This document shows positions 10,981-21,163 of a DNA stretch of 64,000 bases, one piece after another. Numbering within the stretch: position 1 is the stretch's first letter; every line of letters begins with the position of its first letter. The position numbers and the translations under genes are program-made. Location: contig CM060197.1 in assembly GCA_030549335.1 (NCBI GenBank), positions 43,675,654-43,739,653 of the forward strand, written 5' to 3'. The DNA is from Pontederia crassipes (taxonomy: Eukaryota; Streptophyta; Magnoliopsida; Commelinales; Pontederiaceae). Below the pieces are notes generated by a model. It was not told the DNA's origin. It searched no databases and worked only from the letters and a program-made list of their open reading frames with translations.

Positions 10981-12841
10981 ATTGAGTTATTTTGTCAACT
11001 TTCTTTAAACTATTACGATTTTTTATTTAATTTTTAAATTATCCTAACTTTTTCATTTTAGTTGTTCGTATTTTTCATTACTTTTAATTTTTTTTATTTA
11101 TGAAAAAACTAAATTATCCCTCCCTCTAAAAAAATATAAAATAACAAATATAAAAAATAAAAAAAATCATTGAAAGTGTTAAAGTGGTAAAAAAATGTCA
11201 TTATGAAAAAGACTAAATTATCGTCCTCTGATTTGTTTTTTATTTTTTACGTTTATTATTTGATGTGTTATGGTGGGAGGGATAATTTAGTCTTTTGATA
11301 AATAGAAAAAAATCAAAAGTAACGAAAAACGTAATAAAAGTATATGGAAGGACTAAAGTAAAAAATTCATTATAGTTTAGAAATAAAAAAAGAATAAGTT
11401 CGTAATTTGAGGTTAGATATGAAAAATCGTGATGATTTAGGAGAAGTTTATAAAAATAAACAAGAAAATAAAGTCAAGTATTTTTATCATATCTGACCAT
11501 GTGCCTGTCACGTCTCGGTCGGCATTAGTCGACCTTTTCTATTTAATATATGCACCTTTCAAAAATAAAATATTTGTATTTTATAGGGTGGCGAGTACAA
11601 TGATTTTTCATTTACAAAAAATCATCCTATTCTTAAAATTATTCAAAACATATTAGTGCATATTTTATACAGCTTTTAATTTAAAGCCTCATATTTCAAT
11701 TCACATTTTCATTTACACCCCTACTATTTAAATAAAAAATGACAACATTGTAATTTTTTTATCAACCTACTTTTATATTTTACAATTTCATTCTTGAAAA
11801 TGAAAATGGCAAGACAAAGTTCCATAGGTTTGTGATAAAAAAAAGTTTACTGACTCGAAGCAATTCTTAACTGATCGTTACAAAGTTCAGATGTCAGACA
11901 AAAAAAAAAACTTATGAAGTTATGCCTTATGAGTAATAAATTATTGTTCTAAAGTTATATTAAGGAAAAATATACAAATTCAAATTTGAGTTTACGTAAA
12001 CACACATCATATTAGTTACTTGGTATCGGCATAACTATCTTTTATAATTATATGAAAATTAAATTTATATTAAAAATTTACTTTTTCCGTGTTGATGAAA
12101 ATGTACTAACCTGAAAGGGATTGACGTTTTGTTTTAAACTGAAAATAATAGCCAACCTTTAAAAATAATTTATCACAAAATTGACGAGAAATATAAAGTA
12201 AATAATAGTGTGATATATTACAATGTTTCGTCAGATCGAGTTAATTATATGAAGTCAATAATCTGGTCTGATTACAATGCAACTAAGGGTTGGATTCAGT
12301 AGACATTTCAAAATTTCAACTCGAATTTACCCAATAGATTAAGTTTTTTAATCTAAAATTAATCTTTTTTATTTAATTTAAGGTTTTTAGAAGAAACAAA
12401 CTCAAAAGCCAAAAGTACCAAATTAAATTAGAACATAAAGTTCACAAAAATTAAACAAGGCAAAGATGATATGACGAAGCTGAGTTACCTGAATGAGCCT
12501 GGGGTCCTATACAATATGGCGAGAAGAGATGTTCCTTCCATGAGATATATGTGAGCAACTCCTGTTGTTTGGGTCCTCTGATTTGTTTCTATTGTCGATG
12601 TTACTAGACCATGCTTTTTTTAGTACTATTGGGCATTTGAGTTGTTTTCTTTTTATTTAAAAATAATACTTTTTAGTTTATCTATTGCAGTGTTTTGTCA
12701 ACTTTATGCTGGAAATATATCTAACTTTTGTAATTTTTGTCAAACATATATCCCGAGCATATTAATTGTTGTTAATCCTTACACAGAGCTTCCAGATGTC
12801 TACAATGAAGTACAACATTGGTGATACTGGACTATCATAAT

Positions 12842-12985
12842 TATGACAGTTAGATGCAGTAATCTTAAGTAATCATTTTCTTGTAGGTAACCTGTAAGCC
12901 GCATTAGTGACAGCAAAGACATGCTGACTTTAACTCCCCAAAAGGGATGTCCTTATTCATGTTTGTAACGGATGCAACTTTTCAA
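12842..12985. repeat. Small inverted segment within duplication copy A
   Basis: The block containing GTAACCTGTAAGCCGCATTA and AACTCCCCAAAAGG is the reverse complement of 26300-26410 in copy B, whereas the flanking sequences on both sides are colinear. One of the two copies has therefore had about 140 bases inverted. Confidence 0.8.
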
Positions 12986-12989
12986 ATGG

Positions 12990-13935
12990 AAATCAAAGAC
13001 AAATCACCACAATAAAAGGGAAATCAAATTGCCAGGAATTCAAAACAGATTCAAAATCAAATCGAATTCAAAAAAAAAAGGAAAGGAAACGGGTGGCAAC
13101 GGCCAACGGGGGAGGAATTTCCTCCCCTGATTCTCGCTCGGAATCGGCCGGCCACCCTGGCCGGCCGATCCTATAAAGGGAGGACGCGAGGACGACCTCG
13201 CGCCCCCCTTGGAACCCTACCGACGCCGCCTCTTTTCTTCTTCTTCTTCTACGCCGATGCACAGCGACCACCGGAGACGAACAGGACACGACTTCCACAA
13301 CGAACAGCGACCAATCGAGCGACCAACGACAACCAGCAACCTCCCTCGATCTCCGTGAGGACCAAGCGCGACCCTCCGTCAACCCAGGACGGCTGGCGAT
13401 TGTCCCAATGACTCGAACAGCGATCGGCGACCGAAAAATATGAAACCGAGGTACCTTAGCATTTTAAATCCCTAGACGAAGAAATATAGATCTAAAGTTG
13501 CGCCTAAAGATATCATAGTGATCATGAATGTTATAGTTATATTTTTCATATTGTAATCTACCCGATTCGACGATCGGAAGATCGCCGGAATTGGAGAAGA
13601 CGACTGGCGCAATTTTTGCGCGATAGAAACCGGCCCGCGTCGTTCTCGACCCGACCCGGGTCATACCCAAGCGCGGACCGAGTCTGCCAATACTCGGACC
13701 GAGTCGCCTCATCGGGCGACATCGCGTGAACGCGACCAGAAACCCGATCGGGTCAGGTAGCAACCTGGCCCGGGTCGTGCCGAGTCGGATCTAGTGCGAA
13801 TCTGACTCGACAATGATTATTGTATTACTAACGACCCGGCCCGAGTTTGACCTCAACTCGGACCGGGTCATGCACAAAAACTCATCGACAGAGACTCGGC
13901 CCGAGTTCCATCAACCCGGCCCGAGTTCTGTCCAC
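12990..13935. repeat. GC-rich repeat block with palindromic motifs, probable LTR fragment
   Basis: GC-rich DNA inserted between colinear parts of the duplication. A TATA-like CTATAAAGG at about 13171 is followed by a CT-rich tract and then, at 13640-13930, repeated imperfect palindromes such as ACTCGGACCGAGT (13692-13704) and CCCGGCCCGAGTT. This resembles promoter-bearing LTR DNA, but no matching partner LTR, primer site or coding domain is seen. The short frames here are not recognisable proteins. Confidence 0.4.
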
Positions 13936-14199
13936 CAGAGTAGTGACCTTTTTTCGTTAAATTCGATCTTCCAGAAATTTGGTCTCATTTTTCATCAAAA
14001 TTATCTGAAACCTTATCAGAGAACTTAAAGATTATAATGAACCTTATCTTGTCCTAAAGAAGATCCAACTCTTAGTGAAAAAGGATTTTTCCCTTTACTG
14101 ATTCTAACTTTATCAAAGATAATTAAAGAAAAACAAAGTAAAGATAAAAATACGAGATTGCTATGTGTCGCCCCAATGTTAAAGCAAATATTAAAGTTA

Positions 14200-14500
14200 G
14201 AGCAGAGGAGGGATAGGTAGTTAACTGAGGGGACAGCGAAGCTACTGTCTTCAACGATCACTATTCCTGATATTTCAGGTCTTCTCCCACATGTATCTCG
14301 AATGAAGGGTGGTGCTAAAGGACACACCCATTCCCTTAAAGATTAAAGTATTGTGCCAGAGGGACATGTAGCTAGCTGAGGAGACAGTGAACCTACATGT
14401 CGCTTAATTGACCATTGTTCCTGAATTGTAGGAATTCTTCCCCTACTTTTCGAACTGGGTGAGATCGTAACACCCACCCCTTTTCCCTTTATGGGCTTAC
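14200..14500. repeat. Two imperfect tandem units of about 155 bases
   Basis: The phrase GTAGTTAACTGAGGGGACAG near 14217 recurs as GTAGCTAGCTGAGGAGACAG near 14370, each followed by a similar order of motifs (TTCCTGA, TCTTCCC, ACACCCA). It is probably internal to the same inserted repeat as 12990-13935. No gene is seen. Confidence 0.5.
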
Positions 14501-14599
14501 TGACTTCAAAGCAAAGAGGCACCCCTGACATCTCAACTTAATAAAGTCAAGCTCGCATAGGACAACTAACTTTAAGGATATTATAGTAATGTAAAAGAC

Positions 14600-14775
14600 G
14601 TAGAGCAACTCACAGTAAAGTAATGTATTGTAAAGCAATGTAAAGCAGAGTATTGTAAAGTAAAGCAATGCAAAGCAGAGTACTATGATGTAAAGCAATG
14701 TAAAGCAGAGTACTGCAAAGCAAAGCATAGAGTATAGTAAAGTAAAGTACAGTAAAGCATGGAACATGGTATAAT
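14600..14775. repeat. Degenerate minisatellite of GTAAAGCA-type units
   Basis: A strongly strand-asymmetric array of short units (GTAAAGCAATGTAAAGCAGA and variants). Its reverse complement gives a Leu/Tyr/Phe-rich open frame that is a by-product of the repeat. Confidence 0.75.
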
Positions 14776-15319
14776 AAAGATTTTGCACAATAAAGAATAA
14801 AGCATAGACATTTCTATAATTAGAGATTGATTCATTGATTATATATTTATCATTGATCTTTATTTCTCCGTCTATTTTTTATTGTACTGGGCTTTATGCT
14901 CACGGGTATTCAATTTTCCTGCAATGGGATTTTGCAGGTGAGAATCCCAACGAAGAGGATGTAGGGCACAGAACTTGGAGAACGCTGCACATGACTGTTA
15001 CATTACTTAAAGTTTTACTTGCCCTATTTCTTTCAAGTTGTAATTGGTTTAGAAACACTACGTTATTCAGCTCATCGAACTTCTCTTTCGCATGTTGAAC
15101 TGATGCATTTCCATATTTTGTCATGCACTACGTTACCACTTTCCGCCTTGATGTTAACGTTTGAACTTCTGCATATTGAACTATTTACCTTATCAAGTGT
15201 TTCTTGACATTCCACATTTTAATCTTCCGCATTAAATTCTTTGATTATATTTTTATTATCAAATTAGTGCCACATAATTTACATTATTGAATAGTCATGG
15301 TCAATAGAGTAGTAGATAA
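14776..15319. other. Unassigned stretch, AT-rich, no gene seen
   Basis: Short unconnected frames only. It lies inside the DNA inserted into duplication copy A and probably belongs to the repeat that ends near 15384. Confidence 0.4.
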
Positions 15320-15384
15320 TGTAGCGCCCCCGAGATTAACTTGAATGCCTACGTGATAGGAGGAACCATTTTGGGGGTGTTACA
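15320..15384. mobile_element. 65-base mini-element with inverted ends
   Basis: It begins TGTAGCGCCCCC and ends GGGGGTGTTACA, which are near-perfect inverted complements with TG..CA termini. It could be the fused ends of an LTR that lost its middle, or the right border of the insert starting near 12990. Immediately to the right, homology to duplication copy B resumes. Confidence 0.45.
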
Positions 15385-15857
15385 ATGTTGTTCCATCATA
15401 AACCATGATTCCAGAACGTTGTAACAAGTCTATCTTGTTGAGTGGAAAAAGTGGTGCAAGGAAGACTACCCCACATAAGTTGGTGGTAGAGCTGCTAATG
15501 ATAATCGAACAGTTGAACAACAAGTTCTAGATGTCACTCAGCTGCAGATCATACCTTTTCATTTTGGTAAAGACATAAAAATAGTCTCGAATTTGGTAAA
15601 TTTAAAAGATGTCTGATCGTTTTACAAACATCTGACCATTTTCAAACTTAATGTTTCTATTTTAGTCATATCCACTCTTGGAGGCATTTGGCAGAGTATT
15701 GTTTTGGTTGTTTTGATTACTTTTACTACGAATAACTACTGTTGCTCATCAGGTTCTTTGTCATGTTGATACCATAGTTTTTACATTTTTCCTGAACTTG
15801 GGACAGTGGATATCCTTTCAATTATCATAATTAATCAATAACTGCGAGTTTCTTTTT

Positions 15858-16206
15858 TTTTTTTTTGCAGTCGTTTTGGGTCGGGTGGTCGGGTTATCCG
15901 ACTACCTAATTTTCTTTTTTTAATTTTTTTACTTAGCATTTTATATTTATTTAATATAAAAAATATTTATTTTAAAGCATAAAATAAGTTTTCTAACTAT
16001 TTAAATATTATTTTTTCATTTAAAGTATTTTATTTCAAATTTTAAAGTAAATATAGGTTTAAGTTTAAATAAAAAAGAAAAAAATAATAAAATAATCATG
16101 CCATCGGTTCCGGTCGGGTCAACTCGAGTTGAAAAAATTCAATCCGTACCCGACCTTACCCAAGATCGAGTTGGATCATCGGGTTCGCGAGTCGACTGAA
16201 CGTCCC
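15858..16206. mobile_element. MITE-like GGTCGGG repeat, copy 1
   Basis: GC-rich ends (TCGGGTGGTCGGGTTATCCG at 15881; ACTCGAGTTG to GTCGACTGAACGTCCCTA at the right) enclose an A/T core. The left motif recurs exactly near 52312, and the right end matches in reverse complement the left end at 52214. Non-autonomous; no coding capacity. Confidence 0.55.
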
Positions 16207-17640
16207 TATTTGGTACAACAAGGTGCATCCTGGGAGTTTTAAAAGCCCTTGGCTGGATGCAGTTGGTTCATTAATTGATAATGATGGAAATATTTTGAAA
16301 GTTTTAAAATTATATTATAAGATTTTGAATTAATTTTCTTTATAAAAAATATCTAATCTAAATCATATATAGACTTTTATAAATAAAAGAATATTAAATG
16401 ATAAAAAATAGCAAACTAAAATAGCTAATAACAATTTTAAAAAATATATATACTCAATAATTTATATTATCATGATAAGAATAATAATGTTTAATATAAA
16501 ATTAAATGATTATTTAAAGAAAATGATGTAAAAAAAATTCATGTTAAAAAACTGTTAATAATGACATAACTATCCTATGAAAAATATGTTACAACCATTG
16601 ACATATAACTTCAATAATCACATAATTATATATAAATGAATCATATATAAAATAATAAAACATTTACTTTGAAGATATGAAGTTAAATTATTGGCATGAA
16701 TTATTTTAATAATTTTTTGTATTATATTTAAATTTAACAAAATATATTTAAAGGTACATAAAACTTAATAAAAGATGAAAAATAAAAAATGATATTAAGC
16801 ACCACGTATTTATGCTTAAAAATTAGTATAGTAAATAAGATGATTATTAGATAATAATGATGATTTAATAAGAATTAATGATATATACCTCCATAATTTT
16901 ATGTTGTCGGCCAGGATTATGGTCAAAAAAGAAAAATTAACTAATGATATGATGTTGGCACTAGGATTCAACCTTGGGTTGGATGTGCAAGGTATGAGCG
17001 TTGCCACGAACAGAACAATCGTTAACTTTTGTTCACACTAGAATAAACATAATATATATAGAATTTCAAATGTCAGTGCCTGCCGCCTTTGGCCAGATGT
17101 TTGGTGAATTATATGTTCTTAAATTGCACTGATATACTATGTTATTATGGTCATATTTGTTATCATTTTAATTTTTCATTGTTTTTTATTCATCGATTTA
17201 TCAGCTGTTAGCATTTATCATGCATCCTGCCTATGGTGATTTTGATTGCAAGTTATTGTGTAGTGCTTGATATTTGTTCTTTGGAGACCTCATTTCATAT
17301 ATTTTTTTAATCAAGGATGCAGAGAAATTTAAGCTTTGCCATCCAAGTAACCTTCAATATCCGAACCAAAGTAATTCATATGAGCTAGAGGGAGTAGATA
17401 ATGCTCAGCAATATCTAAATACAAGGTGGGCAATGGTATAAGTTGAAGTGATCAGGTTAGAGAATTGCAAATTAGCATACCAATGTTTTATTGTCCAATG
17501 TTACCTTAGTTCCATAAGATATCTCTGTGAATTGTTTTCCTTTGATTTACAGGGAGCTTATTTCGCATGTTGGCAGCTATCCATCATCTTGGTGATATTG
17601 AATTCTCCTCTAGTAGGGAAAAAACATTAACTATTGATTA
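16207..17640. other. AT-rich intergenic DNA
   Basis: Long A/T-rich stretches with scattered stops in all frames. I see no gene, RNA or clear repeat border here. Confidence 0.5.
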
Positions 17641-17654
17641 ACTTTTACCTCATA

Positions 17655-19015
17655 AACATGGCGACCACCAACCCCTCTAATTCCCTCCGTCCTCCTGACC
17701 TGCAGACGTCCTCAACTCTTCCCCCTCTGCGTACAATCCTCTCCTCTCTCATCCCCCTCCGATCGCAAGGTGGATCGTTCGCATGTGCTCTCAAACCCTA
17801 GCACAAATCTATCTCGCTGGTCACATGTGGTTTTTTCTGCCAGCAACCAAGCTCCCTGCCAGAATATCTAAGCAGAGTATGCAAGCAATATAGGAAGCAA
17901 CCGAGGAAGAAATATACATTGCTGAAGCTGAAACGGCCAATCATTAAAACGAGCTTCAGTTGGGTCTCGTCGACCGTTATTTGGGTTGAGTGGCTTCACT
18001 AGAAAAGCTAGAGCGGATCTTATCGTGCTGTGGTCGGTCGAAAAGAAGTTTCGCGTTGTCGATTTGGGTAATATTTTCTTCCTTTTTATTTTTGAATCGG
18101 AATCTAATTAGGTAAACATCCTTGTGAACCTCCCCTGGACTTTTGAAGGTGATATTCTGACCCTCTCATAATTTAAATCGTTCTTTCGTCCTTATGATGA
18201 TTGTGTTGTCTCCTCGCCAGTGGATCCAACTCCACGGTTTGGCCTTTGAGTTAGGGCAAAAGGAAACGATCCTTTGCATCGCCTCAGTTTTGGGGCCCCT
18301 TTAAAGTTAGATGATCAAACTGAAAGGGGAGTGAAAATGAGTTATGCTTGTGTGTCTGTCGAACTTGACCTCTCGATGTCGGTGAAGATAGGAACTTGGA
18401 TCAACCTTCCGAGGGGATGAAATATTGCTTTGTTTTGGTTTAATTGTGGTGTTATAGGACATCACCTGGAGCATTGTGAGCAAAAAATGCTGACGGCAGC
18501 CTCCCTTCTAGAGAGGAATTGCTTTATGGGACTTGGATGCACTCATTCCAGTCTCGCTGCCAGTCACTAGGGGAGAGGCAGTTTTTTGTGGACCAAACCG
18601 GCAGAAGGCGGATGTAACTGGACCAGGTTCAAGGAACAAATACAATACCCTAGATGATGACGATCCTATTCATTTAAGTGAATAACAAGAGGCGTTAGAT
18701 CCTCTCCGCGACATTTCTACTCAAACAACTCTCGACAATGGCGTTGCATCCAAAGCTAGTCACGTGACCATTGCCAATTATGGTAAGAGGATCCTGCCAC
18801 GTACCCCTCACTCTCATCCATTGGCAGGAAAAAACAAGCGCCAAGAATTAGGTCATCTCTCACAACACCCTCCAGCACTCATCCCTCATCAGCCAACAAA
18901 ATGTTGATTCGACGAAGGCCTTGGCTACACCGGGTGATCTTACTTTGTTACCTTCTTTTTCTCCTCTTTTAAATTGGGAATCCTTTCCTCCCCTCTCATC
19001 CCCCTCTTCTAGTGT
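17655..19015 (+). pseudogene. Decayed LINE ORF1 (DUF4283-type) fragment
   Basis: A start-like MATTNPSNSLRPPD at about 17660 is followed, with frameshifts and stops, by a VVDLGNIFFLF...NLPWTFEGDI segment (18060-18160) and WIQLHGLAFELGQKETIL (from about 18220). A CCHC-like FNCGVIGHHLEHC follows near 18440-18480. This order matches ORF1 of the LINE at 43.7-47 kb, whose segment reads WIQLPGLSYELGDANTIL. No endonuclease or RT follows, so only the 5' part remains. RNA-binding role in the family; no function expected here. Confidence 0.75.
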
Positions 19016-19985
19016 TGGGATGCAAAACAAGAATGCGCAAACGATATCTTTTTATCATAAATAAATATCATCCTTGACCTTTTAAAAAAACTAAAAGTTC
19101 ATATAAAATATCAAAAATCTCATAATCCTGTCAAAAGATACGAAGGAGCACATGTGTTTATCGATGAAATTTAAACTTGTAACTTCTTGATATCTGAGCG
19201 ATAGTGTGCGCGACGGCGTTAAACCCTTATTAAAACAATCATTTCACCACCACTCCCTCCTAAGGGGGTGTTTCTCTACGGGTAATCTTTATAGATTACA
19301 GCCCACCCCATTACATTCTTCACTTGTAATAGGTAATATGTAATTTAGATTTCCTAAGCAATTTGAAGTGACAATGCAGATTGCCAATATGAATTGTGGC
19401 AATCCACATTGCTGCTTGAGTTGTAATTTTTTAAATTTTACTTTCCGCACTTGTCCTTTGAATATTTACTTAAATAAAATATAAAATAAATTAAATAAAT
19501 TATAAAATAAATCAAATAAATCTTAACTAATTATTGTCAATATATTATTATTATATTTTAAAAATATATTAAGTATTTTATAATTTTTATTTTATGAGTG
19601 AAAATATGTGTTTATGATTTTTACAAAATTCAAAATAAATTATAGATATAAAAATTATTACTTTGTTTAGGGGTATAATAATAAAAATTACATATTAATT
19701 CATAATTTTTTTGTTTTCTTATAAATAATTAATATTGATTGCTAAATAAATTACTTATGCGTATTAAACAAAGTAATGTAGATTGCTAATAATTTAATAA
19801 GTAATGTACATTGTAGGTAGCGAAAAAATTGTCTTATGTCGAATTAAGAACATCTTTGTATGTCAATTCTTACTATGTATGCCGATTGAAAGATAAAACA
19901 TAAATTTGAGAGGGGATCAACAAAATTATAAAATAATAAATTTTAAAAACAAATAAATATTCATAAAATTAAACAACGTTCTATT
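19016..19985. other. AT-rich intergenic DNA
   Basis: No gene seen. A/T-rich sequence with the short motif ATTAAACAAAGTAATGTA near 19765. It may hold MITE remnants (GTAATNTAGATT repeats near 19330-19800), but I cannot place borders. Confidence 0.35.
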
Positions 19986-19988
19986 AAA

Positions 19989-20830
19989 GGGGGGAGGACC
20001 CCTCTCCCCCCATCTGTGCCCATCAGATGGAGATCCAACGGGCACGTTTTCTTTCGCCGATTTAGGGGGTAAAATATCGCCCATCGTTGATAGGCGCCCC
20101 GAAGTCAAACCGCCCCCATCGTAGAGATCTTCGTTCGATCCCCTTTGATCGCCGGAAGTGTCCATCGTCATCCTCGATCACCTGCTCCCTCCTTTCCGTC
20201 TGATAGCCGGAAGTGTCCATCGTTGTCCTTGACAGATCGCCTATTCATTGTTGCCAATTCTTTGTCGTCCCGCGAGATTGCCATCACTAGATCACCCCAC
20301 CGCGATATCAATGTTGTCGAGATAACTACCGTTGCGCCGAGGTCTTCATTGCCACACTGAGATCACCGCCACGAAATCGCTGCTGCCACGAGGTTATTGC
20401 TGCCCCGCGAGATCGGGCGCCCCGAATCCTGTGTGAATCGCCCGTCGAGATCTCCGTGTGAATCGTCTATCGCGTCGAGGTTTCGCGGCCATGAGGTCGT
20501 TGTAGTCCTTCCCTCTTCATTGTCGTCGCCCCGAGGTAGCCGCCGGTGCACGGTCTTCATCGCCGCCCTGTGGTCATCGCCCCGTGGTCATCGCCGTCGT
20601 CCCACCGTCTTTGCCGCCGCCTAGTGGTCGTCGTCGCATTGTCTTCGCCATCACCGCCTCATGGTCATTCCCTTTTTTCAATTTTTTGCGCTGAACCGTA
20701 CACATTTTTTTCCGAACCGAACTATCCACTTTTCATCTTGAACCGCGCATGAAATTCGCGCTTGTCATATCTCCATCCGACGAGCGTAGATGGAGAAGAG
20801 GAAGCCCTTCCCCCTTAGGGGGAGGAACCC
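19989..20830. mobile_element. GC-rich element with terminal inverted repeats
   Basis: The left arm (19989-20034) has GGGGGGAGGACCCCTC then CATCAGATGGAGAT. The right arm (20765-20830) reads in reverse complement as a G/C-run arm ending in GTCGGATGGAGAT. The interior is GC-rich with CCGCCGTCGTC-type triplets and repeats of CCGGAAGTGTCCATCGT (20151 and 20210). Short frames inside are not recognisable. Inverted ends plus a coding-like interior could suggest a Mutator-like element carrying captured sequence, but no 9-base target duplication was confirmed. Confidence 0.5.
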
Positions 20831-20994
20831 ATTAACATATATCTAACTTAATTTAAAACATACCAAGTTTTAAATTTACCTTATAATTATACCTTTGGAA
20901 ACCACCCCACGGGCTCTCCCCGTCACGACGACCACTCCATCGCTCGTTCCCCCGCGAGACCGCCCCATCGCGGCATCGCCCGTCCCCCGCCCCG

Positions 20995-21163
20995 CTTTAA
21001 TGCACGACAGCACGAATGCTCATATATAAGAATCCCACGTCACGTCTGTCTCTCTCTCTCTCCCACCCACCCACCCCCACCTTTAATGCACGAGTGCTCA
21101 TATATAAGAATCCCGCATCAGGGCCATCTTCCCCCTCTCTCTCTCTCTCTCTGTGCAAGAGTT
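20995..21163 (+). promoter_or_regulatory. Duplicated TATA promoter and CT-rich leader of UPF0496-like copy 2
   Basis: A unit of about 78 bases is repeated in tandem. Each contains CTTTAATGCACGA, then CTCATATATAAGAATCCC, then a CT repeat. TATA boxes therefore lie at 21023-21029 and 21101-21107, about 140 and 60 bases before the ATG at 21164. The second is well placed for initiation in the CT-rich leader. Confidence 0.65.

Larger units (their letters stand above)
8640..12985. repeat. Segmental duplication, copy A
   Basis: Noncoding DNA colinear with copy B (23540-26490). Shared landmarks include the stretch near 9480-9560 (AAGTCCTAGATCATGATATA), the block near 10480-10620 (ACATTATCGGACAACTGGA), the minus-strand block 10630-10980, and GAGCAACTCCTGTTG near 12550. 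Copy A is longer because of insertions at about 8890-9455 and 10028-10384, plus a partial local repeat: 9846-10016 resembles 10390-10500. The matches place gene copies 1 and 2 in one duplicated unit. The homology resumes at about 15387-15470. Confidence 0.85.

Noticed and set aside
14489-14788. 99-codon minus-strand frame rich in Leu, Tyr and Phe, looking like a membrane protein
   Set aside because: It is the reverse complement of the GTAAAGCA minisatellite; the composition comes from the repeat.
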